Source: Palsa-89 sp963824345 | Lineage (GTDB): Bacteria > Acidobacteriota > Terriglobia > Bryobacterales > Bryobacteraceae | DNA length: 64,000 nt | Direction: 5' to 3' | Assembly (NCBI GenBank): GCA_963824345.1 | Contig: CAWGOZ010000016.1 | Coordinates: 372,001 to 436,000 of the forward strand | In this document: piece by piece, positions 35,533 to 43,539 of the stretch | Layout of the letters: every line of letters begins with the position of its first letter | Numbering within the stretch: position 1 is the stretch's first letter | Program-made: the position numbers and the translations under genes | Notes under the pieces: model-generated | The model's input: the letters and a program-made list of their open reading frames with translations, nothing else | Told to the model about the DNA's origin: nothing | Databases searched by the model: none

Positions 35533-37284
35533 TCACTCCCACTCGATGGTGCCGGGCGGCTTGTGGGTTAGATCGTAAAAGACGCCGCAGATGCCATTCA
35601 CGGAAAGAAGTTCGTGGGTCATGCGGTGCAGCAGTTCATTCGGCATCCGGACCACCCGTGCGGTCATCCCGTCGACGGAATGGATGGGCCGCAGCACTAT
35701 GGAATCCGGTTTGTCCCCCGCGCCGATTGGAATCAGCACCACCGGAAACTGCCAGACTTCCCGCTCGAAACCGCTCTCTTCCGACCACTGCCGCACGATC
35801 GCATCGGCCTGTCGCAGCCGTTCCAGGCGCTCTCGAGTGAGCGTGGCGCGGCTCGATCGCATTGCCCCGATTTCGGCGCGGGCGTGCACCAGGCCAACGA
35901 CGCGATTGATGTCCAGCATCGCGTTCACCAGCTCGGTGACAACGTCGCCTTCCGGCATGTTGTCGAGAGCAAGCACGGAATGATAGCTTCGTGAATCGCC
36001 TTTGACACCGACCGACCGAATGGGCAGCAGCCAGCCGGGATCGCGGCGCGTCACCGCTGCGGCTGTGTCGGAGCACAGGCAGCGAATCGCCAAGCCAGGT
36101 CCAGGAAAGGGATGGCGATGCAGGAACTCCGCAGGAATTCCCAGCTCCTCGCCGATCTCACGCACTTCGTCTTTGTAGAACGACGCCAGCGGCTCGATGA
36201 TCCGGCCCGACTCGATGAGCTTCTGGATGCCCGCCACGCGATTGTGGTGAGTCTTGATCACGTCGGCTTTGGCGGTGCCGCCCGATTCGATAGTGTCTGG
36301 GTAAATCGTGCCCTGGCCCAGTATCCAATGTCCATCCAGAAAGTGGCCGGTGCTCAGGATGCGTTCTTGCACAATGACAAATTGTTCGCCGATGATGTGC
36401 CGCTTGGCTTCGGGATCCGATACGCCTTCGAGAGCCCTCAGAAATTCCGCTTCTGCTTCCTCGACACGAAAATCGTCTGCGCCCAGTTGCTGAAACAAGC
36501 GCCGCACATAGTTGGTCTCACCCTCGCGCATCAACCCGGTGTCGACGTAAATGCCGAAGACGCGCTGGGGCCCGAGGGCCCGCAAGCACAACGTGTATGC
36601 CACCGTGGAGTCGACGCCGCCGCTGACGAAGAAGAATACATTGCGGTCTCCAGCGATGGCCTGAATTTCTTTTTCGAGCGGCCCGATGCGGTTCTTGGGA
36701 TCCCAATCCTTGCTGCAGCCGCAAACGCCGAAAACAAAGTTCGCAAGAATCTGATGCCCTTGTTGGGTGTGCGCGACTTCCGGATGGAACTGCAAGGACA
36801 TCAGCGGGCGGGTGCGGTGGGCGATTGCAGCTACGGGACATGTAAACGTGCCGCCCAGGACATCGAAACCCTCGGGAGCCGATTCCACCTGGTCGCGATG
36901 ATTCATCCAGACCTGCAGCTCGCCGTTCAGGCCGGCGAAGAGGGCATGTTGACGATCCACGTGGAACTGAGCGAATCCGTACTCGCCCTTCTCACCTTTG
37001 CGGACGTGGCCGCCCAACACTTGGGTCATGAGCTGCTGTCCATAGCAGATGCCGAGCACCGCGCTGGCGCTGGCGAGAATCTTCGGATCGATGCGCGGGC
37101 TGCCGGCTTCGTAAACGCTGTCCGGACCGCCGGAAATGATAATGCCCTTGCGGCCAGCTAACTCCGCGGCGGGCGTTTCGCTGGGCTGAACGTCGGCATA
37201 CACGCCTAGATCGCGAATTTTCCTGGCGATCAGATGACAGTATTGGCCGCCCGCATCGAGGACGGTAATTTGTGGCGTGCTCAA
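35533..37284 (-). CDS. guaA: GMP synthase (glutamine-hydrolysing) GuaA
   Basis: This enzyme of about 583 residues converts XMP to GMP. The class I glutamine amidotransferase domain begins PQITVLDAGGQYCHLIARKI and has the nucleophile Cys in LGICYGQQLM and the His-Glu pair in QFHPEVAHT. The ATP pyrophosphatase domain carries FVSGGVDSTVAYTL (P-loop). The C-terminal dimerisation domain ends IEWE, as in other GuaA proteins. I chose the TTG at 37284 because the longer frame (to 37338) reads through copy C of the dispersed repeat. This start has a weak ribosome site, so the N-terminus is slightly uncertain. Confidence 0.95.
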   Translation of the reverse strand: MSTPQITVLDAGGQYCHLIARKIRDLGVYADVQPSETPAAELAGRKGIIISGGPDSVYEAGSPRIDPKILASASAVLGICYGQQLMTQVLGGHVRKGEKGEYGFAQFHVDRQHALFAGLNGELQVWMNHRDQVESAPEGFDVLGGTFTCPVAAIAHRTRPLMSLQFHPEVAHTQQGHQILANFVFGVCGCSKDWDPKNRIGPLEKEIQAIAGDRNVFFFVSGGVDSTVAYTLCLRALGPQRVFGIYVDTGLMREGETNYVRRLFQQLGADDFRVEEAEAEFLRALEGVSDPEAKRHIIGEQFVIVQERILSTGHFLDGHWILGQGTIYPDTIESGGTAKADVIKTHHNRVAGIQKLIESGRIIEPLASFYKDEVREIGEELGIPAEFLHRHPFPGPGLAIRCLCSDTAAAVTRRDPGWLLPIRSVGVKGDSRSYHSVLALDNMPEGDVVTELVNAMLDINRVVGLVHARAEIGAMRSSRATLTRERLERLRQADAIVRQWSEESGFEREVWQFPVVLIPIGAGDKPDSIVLRPIHSVDGMTARVVRMPNELLHRMTHELLSVNGICGVFYDLTHKPPGTIEWE

Positions 37285-37305
37285 AACCTTCGCTGCTATC
37301 GGAAT

Positions 37306-37330
37306 GCCCGCTTCCTTACGGTCGCGGCTC
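37306..37330 (-). repeat. Dispersed repeat, copy C (inverted)
   Basis: On the minus strand this reads GAGCCGCGACCGTAAGGAAG then CGGGC, a 25-bp close match to copy A. It lies between guaA and the upstream protease gene. Its presence within the longest guaA frame argues that those first codons are not translated. Confidence 0.7.
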
Positions 37331-37340
37331 AGTAACACCG

Positions 37341-38957
37341 CTAGGGCCGGCGCGGGTCGTCGCGCTGGATGCGCTCAACAACCAGCTTCTTCGCTTTATC
37401 GAGCAGCGCTCTGGCGTCGGGCATCGCGTCTATGGCCTTCAGTACCTCGGGATCGGTTTCAATGGCGACCTTTTGAGAATCTTCGTAGCTGAACGCAGTC
37501 GCGTACATCTCGCGCTTGAGCTGCTGCTGGATCCAAGTATGGTGCTCGGTCCAGTCGGCTTCGGTAAAGGGCAGCGTTTGTTTCAACAGGTACTCGTGAA
37601 AATCGTTGATCACGCCGGCATCCGGCTCCCAGCCCTTGTTCAAGTGGGCCTGCGGATGCGAACCAAACCACTTGGCCGTGAAATTGAAAAAGGCGTACTT
37701 GGTCAGCAGTTCGGTCTGGAACTTGTCGTACTTGGGCGGTTCGTACTTTTGGTCGGGCGTAATGCCGCCGCCGCCATACACCGTTCTACCGCTGTCGGTG
37801 CTCTTCACATCCTGAAGATTCTTCTGCTCGGTCCGTTTGCCGTAGTAGTAATCCAGAAACGAGATGTTGGAGTAGTCGCGCTGGATCAAGCGTCCGCTGG
37901 GGGTGTAGTAGTGAGCGGTTGTCAACGCCAGGCCGGTATTATCTTCGAGCGGATACACGGTTTGAACCAATCCCTTGCCAAACGTCGTCTCGCCGAGAAT
38001 CCAAGCACGGTCGTGATCCTGCAGAGCGCCAGCGACGATCTCCGCCGCGGAGGCCGAGTAGCGGTTCACTAAAACCACAACCGGATAATTTTGTCCGGAG
38101 GCGCTGCCGCGAGCCAGGTAAGGCTTCTCGGCGGATGCACGTCCGCGATGCGATACGACAACTTCTCCTTTTCTTAAATAGTGCCCCGCGACGGCGACAC
38201 CTTCATTCAGAAGACCGCCGGGATTCTCGCGCAAGTCCAGCACCAGGCCCTTGATATTGGCTTCGCCGAGACGCTTGAAGTTGTCTTCCATCTCCTGACT
38301 GGTATTTTCATTGAACTGCGTGATCCGCATGTAAGCGATTCCGGGACGAACCCAGAATGCGTCTTCCACGCTGGAGCGGGAAATCTCATCGCGGACGATG
38401 TCGAAGGTCAGCGGCTTCTCGGAGCCCTCGCGGCCGACGGTCACTTGGACGTGCGTTGCCCGCGGGCCCTTCAACAGATCGGCGACTTCGGTGGTGGTGA
38501 GCGAGTCGGTCTTTTTGTCGTTGACTTGGAGAATCACATCGCCGGGGTGCAACCCAGCCTTATATGCCGGCGATCCGCCGAACGGTGCGACTACGATGGT
38601 CTTGCCATTGCGCGGGGCCACCTGCATGCCCACGCCGTAGTAGTGCCCGCTCTGATCGTCGCGGAGCGACTGAAAATCCTTGGGATCGAAGAAATTGGAG
38701 TGCGGATCCAGCGTCCGAAGCATCCCCGGAATCGCGCCTTTGTAAATGCCTTTGTCGGAGGTGACCTTGTCGGCGAAATTGTTCTCCACCAATTCGTAGA
38801 CCTTGGTGAATTGCTTGATGTTCGTCTTCAGGTCTTCTTCTGGGCCGCTGGACGCCGCCGAAACACCGGCCACACCCGGCCCAAAGATGCCCCCAAGTGC
38901 AGAGCAGACAACCACGACTAACGCGGAAAGAAGAATGGACCGGCCCCAACGCGGCAT
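37341..38957 (-). CDS. ctpA: S41 family C-terminal processing peptidase (CtpA-like)
   Basis: This protein of about 538 residues starts at the ATG behind GAGG. An N-terminal signal or anchor (SILLSALVVVVCSALGGIF) sends it to the periplasm. A PDZ domain (YYGVGMQVAPRNGKTIVVAP to about 200) precedes the protease core with the catalytic Ser in VNRYSASAAEIVAGAL and Lys in TTFGKGLVQTV. Such enzymes trim or degrade exported proteins by C-terminal recognition. The IS1-like element is inserted 54 bp upstream of its start, so it may have lost its original promoter or gained one. Confidence 0.93.
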   Translation of the reverse strand: MPRWGRSILLSALVVVVCSALGGIFGPGVAGVSAASSGPEEDLKTNIKQFTKVYELVENNFADKVTSDKGIYKGAIPGMLRTLDPHSNFFDPKDFQSLRDDQSGHYYGVGMQVAPRNGKTIVVAPFGGSPAYKAGLHPGDVILQVNDKKTDSLTTTEVADLLKGPRATHVQVTVGREGSEKPLTFDIVRDEISRSSVEDAFWVRPGIAYMRITQFNENTSQEMEDNFKRLGEANIKGLVLDLRENPGGLLNEGVAVAGHYLRKGEVVVSHRGRASAEKPYLARGSASGQNYPVVVLVNRYSASAAEIVAGALQDHDRAWILGETTFGKGLVQTVYPLEDNTGLALTTAHYYTPSGRLIQRDYSNISFLDYYYGKRTEQKNLQDVKSTDSGRTVYGGGGITPDQKYEPPKYDKFQTELLTKYAFFNFTAKWFGSHPQAHLNKGWEPDAGVINDFHEYLLKQTLPFTEADWTEHHTWIQQQLKREMYATAFSYEDSQKVAIETDPEVLKAIDAMPDARALLDKAKKLVVERIQRDDPRRP

Positions 38958-39010
38958 TTGCACCTCGCTCTTTCAGTATACCGGAGTTTGGCTGCCGGGC
39001 TGATCCCACA

Positions 39011-39018
39011 AAAGGGAG
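39011..39018 (+). repeat. Target site duplication, left copy
   Basis: AAAGGGAG directly abuts the left inverted repeat and recurs at 39904-39911 immediately after the right one. An exact 8-bp duplication fits IS1-type insertion (8-9 bp) and shows that the element moved as a unit. Confidence 0.85.
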
Positions 39019-39042
39019 GGTAGTGTCTGAAATGTGCGTTGA
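39019..39042 (+). repeat. Left terminal inverted repeat of IS1-like element
   Basis: These 24 bases are identical, in reverse complement, to 39880-39903. The exact identity suggests that the ends are still competent substrates for a transposase, or that the insertion is recent. Confidence 0.92.
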
Positions 39043-39094
39043 ACGAAAACAGCGAGCGATTGCTTTCCGACCCATCCCGCCGTACCGTTGAAGT

Positions 39095-39235
39095 ATGGCA
39101 TCTGACCGCGCTTCACTCGTTGCCCTTCGTGAACTGATCGCCGATACCGATCTTACCCTCGAAACGATCCCCGATCTTCCGCAGAACCGCACAGCGCATT
39201 CAGCGCGATCAGCAACACGCTGTCTGATCGCGTAG
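39095..39235 (+). pseudogene. Leading reading frame fragment in the IS1-like element
   Basis: This 46-codon frame starts ASDRASLVALRELIADTDLT and LETIPDLPQNRTA, then runs into sequence that belongs to another frame (the transposase remnant) and stops. The first 35 residues look like genuine coding sequence, probably the start of a larger passenger or transposase-associated protein. The change of frame marks the internal deletion junction near 39190. Confidence 0.5.
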
Positions 39236-39585
39236 ACTTCGCGCGACTCATCAAGGTCTATCGTGCGACTCCTGAAGGCGAGCGCCGGTACAGCCCCGCT
39301 GAAGTGGTGAGCACGGAGGTGGTCCCAGTTATCGGGCGACCCGATCCCGCAAGAATCTGCACGTCCCATGTCGAGCGCCAAAACCTCACGATGCGTATGT
39401 CGATTCGCCGGTTCACTCGGCTAACGAACGGCTTCAGCAAAAAGTGGGCGAACCACTGGGCCGCACTCGCGCTATACTTCGCGTTCTATAACTTCTGCCG
39501 GATTCATTCCAGCATTCGCGTCACGCCTGCGATGCAAGCGGGCATTACGGATCACGTCTGGGAAATCTCAGAACTGCTGGCCTAG
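39193..39585 (+). pseudogene. IS1-family transposase, C-terminal remnant
   Basis: The open frame of about 130 codons has no N-terminal half. It reads ARLIKVYRATPEGERRYSPA, then GRPDPARICTSHVERQNLTM and RMSIRRFTRLTNGFSKKWAN, ending near ITDHVWEISELLA. This is the C-terminal block of IS1-type DDE transposases with the conserved SHVERQN segment. The zinc-binding, helix-turn-helix and first catalytic Asp regions are missing. A deletion, not a point mutation, removed them. Confidence 0.82.
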
Positions 39586-39594
39586 AATAGTAGC

Positions 39595-39858
39595 GTGAAA
39601 ATCCTTGCAATAGCTTCGTTCGCTGTAGCGGGGCTAAGTGCGTGGGCTGCTTTCAGTGATCCGACATTCAAACGCGCCCTCACCGTGAGCGAACCTTTGA
39701 GTTGCGTCTGGCTCATACTATTGCTTATCGCGGTCGTCCGGTTTCAGAAGCGTGGTTTGTGGTTGCTGATCGGAATGCCCCTGGCGGCTTTGGTGCCAGC
39801 GCTTCATGTCACTCTTTGGGCGGCGTGTTATTTTGGCGGTCGCTTTAATTGCCCCTAG
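39595..39858 (+). CDS. Small membrane protein carried as IS passenger
   Basis: This 87-residue protein begins with GTG nine bases after the transposase stop. A signal-like helix (ILAIASFAVAGLSAWAAF) is followed by two more hydrophobic helices (SCVWLILLLIAVVRF and GLWLLIGMPLAALVPALHVT), so it should be a small inner-membrane protein. I do not recognise the family. It ends 21 bp before the right inverted repeat and lies fully inside the element. IS1-type elements rarely carry extra genes. It may be a host fragment picked up by the element. Confidence 0.55.
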   Translation: MKILAIASFAVAGLSAWAAFSDPTFKRALTVSEPLSCVWLILLLIAVVRFQKRGLWLLIGMPLAALVPALHVTLWAACYFGGRFNCP

Positions 39859-39879
39859 TCTACTTGCCTCCAAAATGCC

Positions 39880-39903
39880 TCAACGCACATTTCAGACACT
39901 ACC
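39880..39903 (-). repeat. Right terminal inverted repeat of IS1-like element
   Basis: Exact reverse complement of 39019-39042, ending ...CACTACC and followed directly by the second AAAGGGAG target duplication (39904-39911). Confidence 0.92.
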
Positions 39904-39921
39904 AAAGGGAGCGACCGGAAC

Positions 39922-40431
39922 CTAAGCGCTACGGACGGAGCGGCGCGAACCCGCCGAAGCCGCCTCCGCTTTTACCGGCTTGCGTTGGGAGGAATCGTCG
40001 AGCCGCCGGACTTGGTCGCTGACGCACACCAGAAACATGGGCTGCTTGGCGTTCTTCAGGATGTCGATGATCCGGTCCTGCTGCTCTTCCAGATAAATGG
40101 ACTTGCCGTCTGTGACCAGGTGCAGATCCGACTGGGATTGCACAACGTCGCTGAGCCGCTTGCCCATTTCACGTTGCAGGAAGCGCAGAACACGCCGGAT
40201 CTTTTGCAGCGAAAATCCCTTGCGCCGCAGCTCGGCAATGACCGTGATTTCAATCACTTCCTCGGGCTGGTAGACGCGCTTGTGCCCCTCATGGCGCGGC
40301 GAAACCACCTTGCGCTCATCCCACCACTGCAATTGACGCAAGCTGACCTGGGCGATGCGCGAGACGTCGCTCGAAGCAAACGTGCGTATGCTGTCTTCTG
40401 ATTCAGAACGGCTTTTCTTTGTTTTGAACAT
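39922..40431 (-). CDS. MerR-family transcriptional regulator
   Basis: This 169-residue protein has a MerR winged helix-turn-helix near residues 18-85: SDVSRIAQVSLRQLQWWDER, then the wing VSPRHEGHKRVYQPEEVIEI and the helix LRRKGFSLQKIRRVLRFLQR. No Cys residues are placed for metal sensing, so it is not a mercury-type regulator. The middle part may respond to a small ligand or partner, and the tail is basic and Ser/Ala rich. It lies upstream of ctpA-guaA on the same strand, with the IS1-like element now inserted 10 bp after its stop. Confidence 0.85.
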   Translation of the reverse strand: MFKTKKSRSESEDSIRTFASSDVSRIAQVSLRQLQWWDERKVVSPRHEGHKRVYQPEEVIEITVIAELRRKGFSLQKIRRVLRFLQREMGKRLSDVVQSQSDLHLVTDGKSIYLEEQQDRIIDILKNAKQPMFLVCVSDQVRRLDDSSQRKPVKAEAASAGSRRSVRSA

Positions 40432-40537
40432 GTCACCCCGCTAACGTTTGCAACAAGAGCGCCTCTAAATTTTACCTGAGCCAATACGCCTGTCAATAGG
40501 CAAGTGGGATCCCGACCGCCCCCAGCACGACCGCCCC

Positions 40538-40762
40538 CTAGCCTCCGCCCACAAACTGTACGATCTCTAACGTTGCGCCTGGACCCACGCCGGCGTGATC
40601 CCAGGCCTGACGCTGGACGATGGACCGGTTCAACTCCACCGCGACGCGCTCGGAATCCACCTCCAGCCAAGCCAGTAATTGCCCCAGCGTGCAGCCTTCC
40701 GGCGCCAGACGAACCTGTCCGTTTACAACAATTTCAATCTGTTTTGTTACGGGTGCCGCCAT
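40538..40762 (-). CDS. thiS: ThiS-like sulfur carrier protein
   Basis: This 74-residue ubiquitin-like protein starts at the ATG at 40762 behind AGGAA. It shows IEIVVNGQVRLAPEGCTLGQ, LLAWLEVDSERVAVELNRSI and ends EIVQFVGGG. ThiS proteins end in Gly-Gly, are adenylylated by ThiF and thiocarboxylated to donate sulfur to the thiamine thiazole; the third Gly here is one residue more than usual. No other thi gene is adjacent. It is divergent from nuoA. Confidence 0.87.
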   Translation of the reverse strand: MAAPVTKQIEIVVNGQVRLAPEGCTLGQLLAWLEVDSERVAVELNRSIVQRQAWDHAGVGPGATLEIVQFVGGG

Positions 40763-40860
40763 GGCCCATTTCCTGTTTCCGAAAACCAAAGTTGCGGCCC
40801 GAGGCCGGATCTCATTATAGTCGAATGTTAGGGCCTTGAGTCCACAATCCAGACAACCGA

Positions 40861-41292
40861 ATGCCGACCTCCTATTCTGATACTTACTTCCCCGTGCTGG
40901 TGCAAGTCATCATTGCTCTGGCGGTAGCCGCGGGGCTGGTGGCGATCTCCTTTTTGCTGGGCAAGCACGTGAAGAATCGGGTGAAGGACACGCCCTACGA
41001 ATCCGGGATTGCGCCTACCGGCTCGGCGCGGGAGCGCTTCAGCGTCAAGTTTTATCTGGTGGCCATCGTCTTTATCCTTTTCGACATTGAGGCGGTGTTT
41101 CTGTATCCCTGGGCGGTGGTGTATCGCGAGTTGAAGCTGTTCGGGTTTTTCGAGATGCTGATATTCGTGGTTCTGATCCTGGTGGGATTTTTCTACATCT
41201 GGAGAAAGGGCGCGCTGGATTGGTCGCAAGAGTCTTCGGAAGCCAGTCCTTACGACCTGGAACGGGCCCGGGTAAAAAAGAATGCTGCCTGA
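40861..41292 (+). CDS. nuoA: NADH-quinone oxidoreductase subunit A
   Basis: This 143-residue membrane subunit of complex I has three helices (VIIALAVAAGLVAISFLLG, VKFYLVAIVFILFDIEAVFL and FEMLIFVVLILVGFFYIW). The loop YESGIAPTGSARERFSVKFY and FDIEAVFLYPWA are family signatures. It heads the nuo run and overlaps nuoC by 11 bp, leaving no room for nuoB, which normally lies between. Confidence 0.95.
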   Translation: MPTSYSDTYFPVLVQVIIALAVAAGLVAISFLLGKHVKNRVKDTPYESGIAPTGSARERFSVKFYLVAIVFILFDIEAVFLYPWAVVYRELKLFGFFEMLIFVVLILVGFFYIWRKGALDWSQESSEASPYDLERARVKKNAA

Positions 41293-41773
41293 CCAATTGA
41301 AGGACCATGCGGTAGCCTCTGCGTTGGACGCGGAGTTTCCCGGAGCCATCACGGGAGGCCACGCCGAACACAATGAGCCGACCCTTTGGGTGACTCCGGC
41401 GCGCATCGTGGAAGTCTGCCGTTTCTTAAAGGACCGGCAGCGGTTTGTTCGCTTGAGCGCGATCACGGCAGTGGATTGGCTGCCCGCCGACCCGCGTTTC
41501 GAAGTGGTGTATCTGCTGCATTCGCTCGAGCATAATCAGCGTCTGCGGTTAAAGTGCTGGCTTGCGGAGTCCGCATGCGAGATCGATTCCGTCAGCGGAG
41601 TTTGGCGCACCGCGAATTGGTACGAGCGCGAGGTCTTCGATCTGTTTGGCGTGCGTTTCCGCAACCATCCCGGTCTCACCCGGATCCTGATGCCGAGCGA
41701 CTGGGAAGGGCACCCGCTGCGCAAGGACTATCCGGTACACGGACATAAATACAGCTATCAGGACGAGCACTAG
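41282..41773 (+). CDS. nuoC: NADH-quinone oxidoreductase subunit C
   Basis: This 163-residue peripheral-arm subunit carries the 30-kDa subunit signature WYEREVFDLFGVRFRNHPGL and LPSDWEGHPLRKDYP-like residues (MPSDWEGHPLRKDYPV). It supports NuoD near the quinone site. It is separate from NuoD, not fused. The start overlaps nuoA. Confidence 0.94.
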   Translation: MLPDQLKDHAVASALDAEFPGAITGGHAEHNEPTLWVTPARIVEVCRFLKDRQRFVRLSAITAVDWLPADPRFEVVYLLHSLEHNQRLRLKCWLAESACEIDSVSGVWRTANWYEREVFDLFGVRFRNHPGLTRILMPSDWEGHPLRKDYPVHGHKYSYQDEH

Positions 41774-41793
41774 CACATTGAACAAAGTGTCCC

Positions 41794-43047
41794 ATGCGTG
41801 AATCCACACTCCATACCGATTCGATCACCGCGGCCGACGCGACCAACGAGAACACTCCCGAGATCGCCGCACCAAGCGGCTACAAGCGGATGATTTTGAA
41901 CATGGGGCCGCAGCACCCCTCCACGCACGGCGTACTGCGCATCGTGCTGGAACTGGACGGCGAGACGATTCTGAAAGCCGTGCCCGACATCGGATTTCTG
42001 CACACTGGAATCGAAAAAAACTGCGAGGTAAAAACCTGGCAGCAGGTAGTGACGCTGACCGACCGCGTGGATTACCTATCGAACCTGTCGAACAATCTGG
42101 TCTACGCGCTGGCGGTGGAGAAGCTGATCGGCGACATCGAGATTCCGCCCAAGGCGCAATGGATGCGCGTGATGTTGGCGGAGTTTCAGCGGCTGAATAG
42201 CCATCTGGTGTGGCTGGGGACGCATGCGCTGGACATCGGCGCGATGACCATGTTCTTCTATTGCTTCCGCGAGCGCGAGGACATTCTGAGGATCTTCGAG
42301 ATGTTCTCCGGGCAGCGCATGATGACCAGCTATATCCGCATTGGCGGGCTGGCGCTGGAGCCGCCGCGCGGCTGGCAGCAGGCCGTGGGTAAATTCATCA
42401 ACGCCTTTCCAAGCAAGGTGGACGAATACGAAGAGCTGCTGAACAACAATCCGATCTGGAAGCGCCGTACCCAAGGCGTGGGTTTCGTGCCGCTGGAGGA
42501 TTTGCTGGATCTGGGCGTCACCGGTCCAATGATTCGCGCCGCCGGCATGAAGTGGGACGTCCGCAAGGATGAGCCATACTCCAGTTACGATCAGTTCGAA
42601 TTCGAGGTTCCCGTGCATACGGAAAACGACGTGTTCGCCCGATACCGCGTCCGTTTGGAGGAGATGCGCCAGAGCGCGCGCATCATCAAACAGGCGCTGG
42701 AAGGGATGCCGGAAGGGGCTTGGCAGGCCAGCGCGCCCAAGATTGTGCTTCCCGAGCGCGAGAAGATGAAGACCCAGATGGAAGCGCTGATTTATCACTT
42801 CAAGATTGTGACGGAGGGCTTCCGCGTTCCGGCCGGCGAAGTTTATCAGGCCGTGGAATCGCCGCGCGGCGAGATCGCCTACTATGTGGTGAGCAACGGA
42901 ACGTCCAAGCCGTACCGGGTGTATATGCGCACGCCCAGCTTCGGAAACCTGCAGGCGCTGGCGCCGCTGCTGGAAGGCCGGCTTCTGGCGGATTCCATCG
43001 CGTCGCTCGGGAGCATGGACTTCGTATTGGGAGATGTGGATCGCTGA
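41794..43047 (+). CDS. nuoD: NADH-quinone oxidoreductase subunit D
   Basis: This 417-residue 49-kDa-type subunit lines the quinone pocket. The conserved LNMGPQHPSTHGVLRIVLEL near residue 32, GFLHTGIEKNCEVKTW, and the C-terminal PRGEIAYYVVSNGTSKPYRV with DFVLGDVDR are all present. It would sit against NuoB, which is not encoded in this operon. Its stop overlaps the nuoE start (ATGA). Confidence 0.97.
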   Translation: MRESTLHTDSITAADATNENTPEIAAPSGYKRMILNMGPQHPSTHGVLRIVLELDGETILKAVPDIGFLHTGIEKNCEVKTWQQVVTLTDRVDYLSNLSNNLVYALAVEKLIGDIEIPPKAQWMRVMLAEFQRLNSHLVWLGTHALDIGAMTMFFYCFREREDILRIFEMFSGQRMMTSYIRIGGLALEPPRGWQQAVGKFINAFPSKVDEYEELLNNNPIWKRRTQGVGFVPLEDLLDLGVTGPMIRAAGMKWDVRKDEPYSSYDQFEFEVPVHTENDVFARYRVRLEEMRQSARIIKQALEGMPEGAWQASAPKIVLPEREKMKTQMEALIYHFKIVTEGFRVPAGEVYQAVESPRGEIAYYVVSNGTSKPYRVYMRTPSFGNLQALAPLLEGRLLADSIASLGSMDFVLGDVDR

Positions 43048-43529
43048 TGACCTTTTCGCCGGAACTGGAAGCTCGATTCGCGAAGCTGCTGGAAATTTAT
43101 CCGCCCGGCCGGACGCGCTCGGCCGTGGTGCCGATGCTGCTGTACGCGCAGGATGAAGTGGGTCATATCTCGCCCGAGCTGATTGAAGAAGTCGCCCGGC
43201 GCTGCCAGGTGAAGCCGCTGCAGGTGGACGAAGTGGTGGGCTACTATTCGATGCTGCATCGCAAGCCGCTCGGCAAGTGCCACGTTCAGGTGTGCACCAA
43301 CATCAGTTGCCTGATTCTGGGCGCGGATGAGCTGTATGAACACGCTTCGAAGACGCTCGGCATCGGGAACAAGGAAGTGACGACGGACGGGCAGTTTTCA
43401 CTCGAGGAAGTGGAGTGCATGGGCGCGTGCAGCTGGGCGCCGGCGGTGCAGCTCAATTACGATTTCCATCACCAAGTGACGCCGGAAAAGCTGGATCAAC
43501 TGCTCGCGGAAGTGAGAAAGGCGCAGTAA
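43047..43529 (+). CDS. nuoE: NADH-quinone oxidoreductase subunit E
   Basis: This 160-residue 24-kDa-type subunit has a thioredoxin-like fold with one [2Fe-2S] cluster. Ligand Cys residues are in VQVCTNISCLI (CxxxxC) and ECMGACSWAP (CxxxC). It forms the NADH-dehydrogenase module with NuoF and NuoG. Start at the ATG overlapping nuoD. Confidence 0.95.
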   Translation: MTFSPELEARFAKLLEIYPPGRTRSAVVPMLLYAQDEVGHISPELIEEVARRCQVKPLQVDEVVGYYSMLHRKPLGKCHVQVCTNISCLILGADELYEHASKTLGIGNKEVTTDGQFSLEEVECMGACSWAPAVQLNYDFHHQVTPEKLDQLLAEVRKAQ

Positions 43530-43539
43530 AACCAATCCG

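Larger units (their letters stand above)
39019..39903 (+). mobile_element. IS1-like insertion sequence, internally deleted, with passenger gene
   Basis: The element is 885 bp, bounded by perfect 24-bp inverted repeats that begin GGTAGTGTCTGA, and flanked by the 8-bp duplication AAAGGGAG. Inside are a 46-codon leading frame, the C-terminal part of an IS1-type transposase and an 87-codon passenger gene. The GG start of the repeats and the duplication length match IS1 relatives. The transposase lacks its N-terminal and central catalytic parts, so the copy cannot move alone but could be mobilised in trans. It sits between merR and ctpA, both on the minus strand. Confidence 0.88.

Noticed and set aside
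36112..37161. 349-codon plus-strand frame
   Set aside because: Antisense to guaA; no domain and no plausible ribosome site.
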